From an uncultured Verrucomicrobia subdivision 3 bacterium (GTDB taxonomy: Bacteria > Verrucomicrobiota > Verrucomicrobiae > Limisphaerales > CAMLLE01): 7,763 bases of DNA. Below the pieces are notes generated by a model, which was given only the letters and a program-made list of their open reading frames with translations, was not told the origin of the DNA and ran no database searches. A program made the position numbers and the translations under genes. The stretch is from positions 1 to 7,763 of the forward strand of contig CAMLLE010000122.1 of assembly GCA_946480555.1 (NCBI GenBank), in the 5' to 3' direction. Below are positions 7,030 through 7,763 of this stretch, in pieces. Each line of letters opens with the position of its first letter. The first letter of the stretch is position 1.

Positions 7030-7098
7030 GGCGTCGCGGCTTACTACTACGACTACCAGGCTCAGGTTGACTTGTCGGTTATTGCCGAACATTGGCAT
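7009..7098 (-). CDS. ilvB leader peptide with five consecutive valine codons
   Basis: This 29-residue open frame starts at ATG 7098 (or at ATG 7092, two codons in) and ends at TAA 7011-7009. Its middle reads NLSLVVVVVSRDAAG, with Val codons GTA GTC GTA GTA GTA at 7056-7042 preceded by CTG AGC CTG. Length, run of regulatory codons, position before an intrinsic terminator and the downstream target ilvB are exactly what ribosome-mediated attenuation needs. The E. coli ivbL peptide before its ilvB is likewise a short peptide with runs of Val. Translation in cis, not the peptide itself, would be the function. No Shine-Dalgarno is visible before either ATG. The frame stays open upstream to an ATG at 7221 (70 residues), so a longer leader cannot be excluded, but 29 residues is the usual size. 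Confidence 0.8.
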   Translation of the reverse strand: MPMFGNNRQVNLSLVVVVVSRDAAGSCRL

Positions 7099-7100
7099 CA

Positions 7101-7128
7101 AGACTAAGGACAGAAACGGTTTCGTCAA
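7101..7128 (-). promoter_or_regulatory. Tentative promoter for the ilvB leader transcript
   Basis: On the minus strand TTGACG (7128-7123) matches five of six bases of a sigma70 -35 box. Sixteen bases downstream is TAGTCT (7106-7101), a poor -10 box. If real, transcription would begin at or within a few bases of the leader start codons, making the leader peptide mRNA nearly leaderless, which would fit the missing Shine-Dalgarno. The -10 match is weak, and promoter rules in the likely host phylum are not well enough known for this to be more than a candidate. Confidence 0.2.
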
Positions 7129-7298
7129 GGTCGGGATTGGAAAAATTGCCGCTTTTGAAGCAATCCCGAGGAGCCGCCGGAAGGGATGAGCTGCAAAATT
7201 CCCGTTTCCCCGGCTCAACATACTGCGAAATGCGCAAACAGCTTGGGAGCAGCGCCTGCCACTTGCCTCTCCCGGTTCCAGTAGTCCCTCGCTTCCCT

Positions 7299-7763
7299 TC
7301 AGACCCTGAGCGAACTGCGGAAACCTCGCACAGCATAGTAGGACTGTGCACCGTTATGTCCGACGAAGATGCGTCCATATCGGCGCTCACAATAAAGCGC
7401 GCCGCCAAGTTCGCGGATCTCGGTCGGCGTCTTCACCCAGCTCGATGTTTTCCGGTCGAACTCACCCAGCTTCTGCAGTTCGAAGTATTCTTCCTCCGTC
7501 AGCAGCTCCACCCCCAGTTCGGCTGCCATGTCCATCGCGGTGGTTTTCGGCCGGTGCTCCTTGCGAGATTCCCAGCCTTCACGATCGTAACAAACGCTTA
7601 CGCGGCCCTTGGGCGTCTCCAGCGAGCAATCGACGAAGATGAACTCGCCGGTCTTCTTATCCTGGCCAACCACGTCCGGCTCACCGCCGGTTCGTTCCAT
7701 TTCGCTGAGCGACCACAGATTCTCCGCATTCGCTTCCAATCGCGCCTGCACCTTCGCCCAATC
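7299..7763 (-). CDS. DUF4256 family protein, N-terminus beyond the window
   Basis: The 154 visible residues match the uncharacterised DUF4256 family as I remember it. They begin DWAKVQARLEANAENLWSL and continue through ERTGGEPDVVGQDKKTGEF, CYDREGWESRKEHRP, the conserved TEEEYFELQKLGEFD and KTSSWVKTP, and end YYAVRGFRSSLRV. Family members are about 180-190 residues, so roughly 30 N-terminal residues lie past the right edge. A GTG at 7751-7749 could be mistaken for a start, but it is the Val of the family's WAKVQARLE segment and the frame stays open to the window end. The function is unknown; it is a soluble-looking protein without membrane segment or signal peptide in the visible part. It is transcribed toward ilvB, ending 200 bp before the ilvB leader peptide, with no clear terminator seen in between. 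Confidence 0.9.
   Translation of the reverse strand, partial: DWAKVQARLEANAENLWSLSEMERTGGEPDVVGQDKKTGEFIFVDCSLETPKGRVSVCYDREGWESRKEHRPKTTAMDMAAELGVELLTEEEYFELQKLGEFDRKTSSWVKTPTEIRELGGALYCERRYGRIFVGHNGAQSYYAVRGFRSSLRV

Noticed and set aside
4945..7107. A 720-codon open frame on the plus strand, antisense to ilvB and running through its leader
   Set aside because: It mirrors the ilvB codons, its translation is rich in His, Arg, Val and Ala without any recognisable domain, and ilvB on the other strand has every catalytic motif. Long antisense frames are common opposite GC-rich genes.
7009..7221. A 70-residue version of the ilvB leader peptide starting at ATG 7221
   Set aside because: The frame is open, but attenuator leader peptides are usually 15-35 residues, the N-terminal part shows no recognised features, and the ATG at 7098 gives the expected size. 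It is not fully excluded.
7200..7298. A terminator for the DUF4256 gene (GGGAG...CTCCC)
   Set aside because: The stem is only 5 bp with a loop of over 20 nt and no following T-tract.
7079..7408. A 109-codon minus-strand frame overlapping the DUF4256 gene end and the ilvB leader
   Set aside because: Its composition is not protein-like, it overlaps the well-supported DUF4256 frame, and it ends among the leader codons in another frame.

Overview
The window is chromosomal DNA from a GC-rich bacterium, most likely a member of the Verrucomicrobiota (Pedosphaera/Limisphaerales-like). I infer this from the general look of the proteins: a very large sensor kinase with a periplasmic array of OB-like beta domains, a plant/cyanobacteria-like acetohydroxyacid synthase with a Lys/Ala-rich N-terminal extension, and no clear Shine-Dalgarno sequence at any visible start. 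No rRNA, tRNA, mobile element or CRISPR array is visible.

Layout. Positions 1-69 (+) are the last 22 codons of an upstream gene, possibly an Ig-like or beta-sandwich C-terminus. Positions 70-343 are non-coding leader or promoter DNA. Positions 344-3640 (+) encode an 1098-residue orphan membrane histidine kinase with a signal peptide, about 690 periplasmic residues, one membrane segment, a coiled coil, and DHp and HATPase domains. Converging on it from the minus strand is a 12-helix MFS transporter of nucleoside:H+ symporter type (3689-4924). Next on the minus strand is ilvB, the acetohydroxyacid synthase catalytic subunit (5020-6927), closed by a strong GAAA-loop intrinsic terminator (4972-5000). 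At the right edge a DUF4256 protein (7299 to beyond 7763, minus) is cut by the window.

The most notable element lies between the DUF4256 gene and ilvB. On the ilvB strand there is a 29-codon peptide containing Leu-Ser-Leu and then five consecutive Val codons (7009-7098). Its stop codon lies about 14 nt before an intrinsic terminator hairpin with a U-tract (6961-6995), which lies about 33 nt before the ilvB start. A segment just after the Val codons can pair with the 5' arm of the terminator. This is the geometry of a classical ribosome-mediated transcription attenuator, analogous in logic to the enterobacterial ivbL-ilvB leader. It predicts that scarcity of charged tRNA-Val (and possibly tRNA-Leu) lets transcription continue into ilvB, the first committed enzyme of branched-chain amino acid synthesis.

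ilvB appears to be a single-gene unit. The small regulatory subunit gene (ilvN/ilvH) is not next to it inside this window, and a terminator separates it from the transporter. The kinase, the transporter and the DUF4256 protein show no evident functional link to it.
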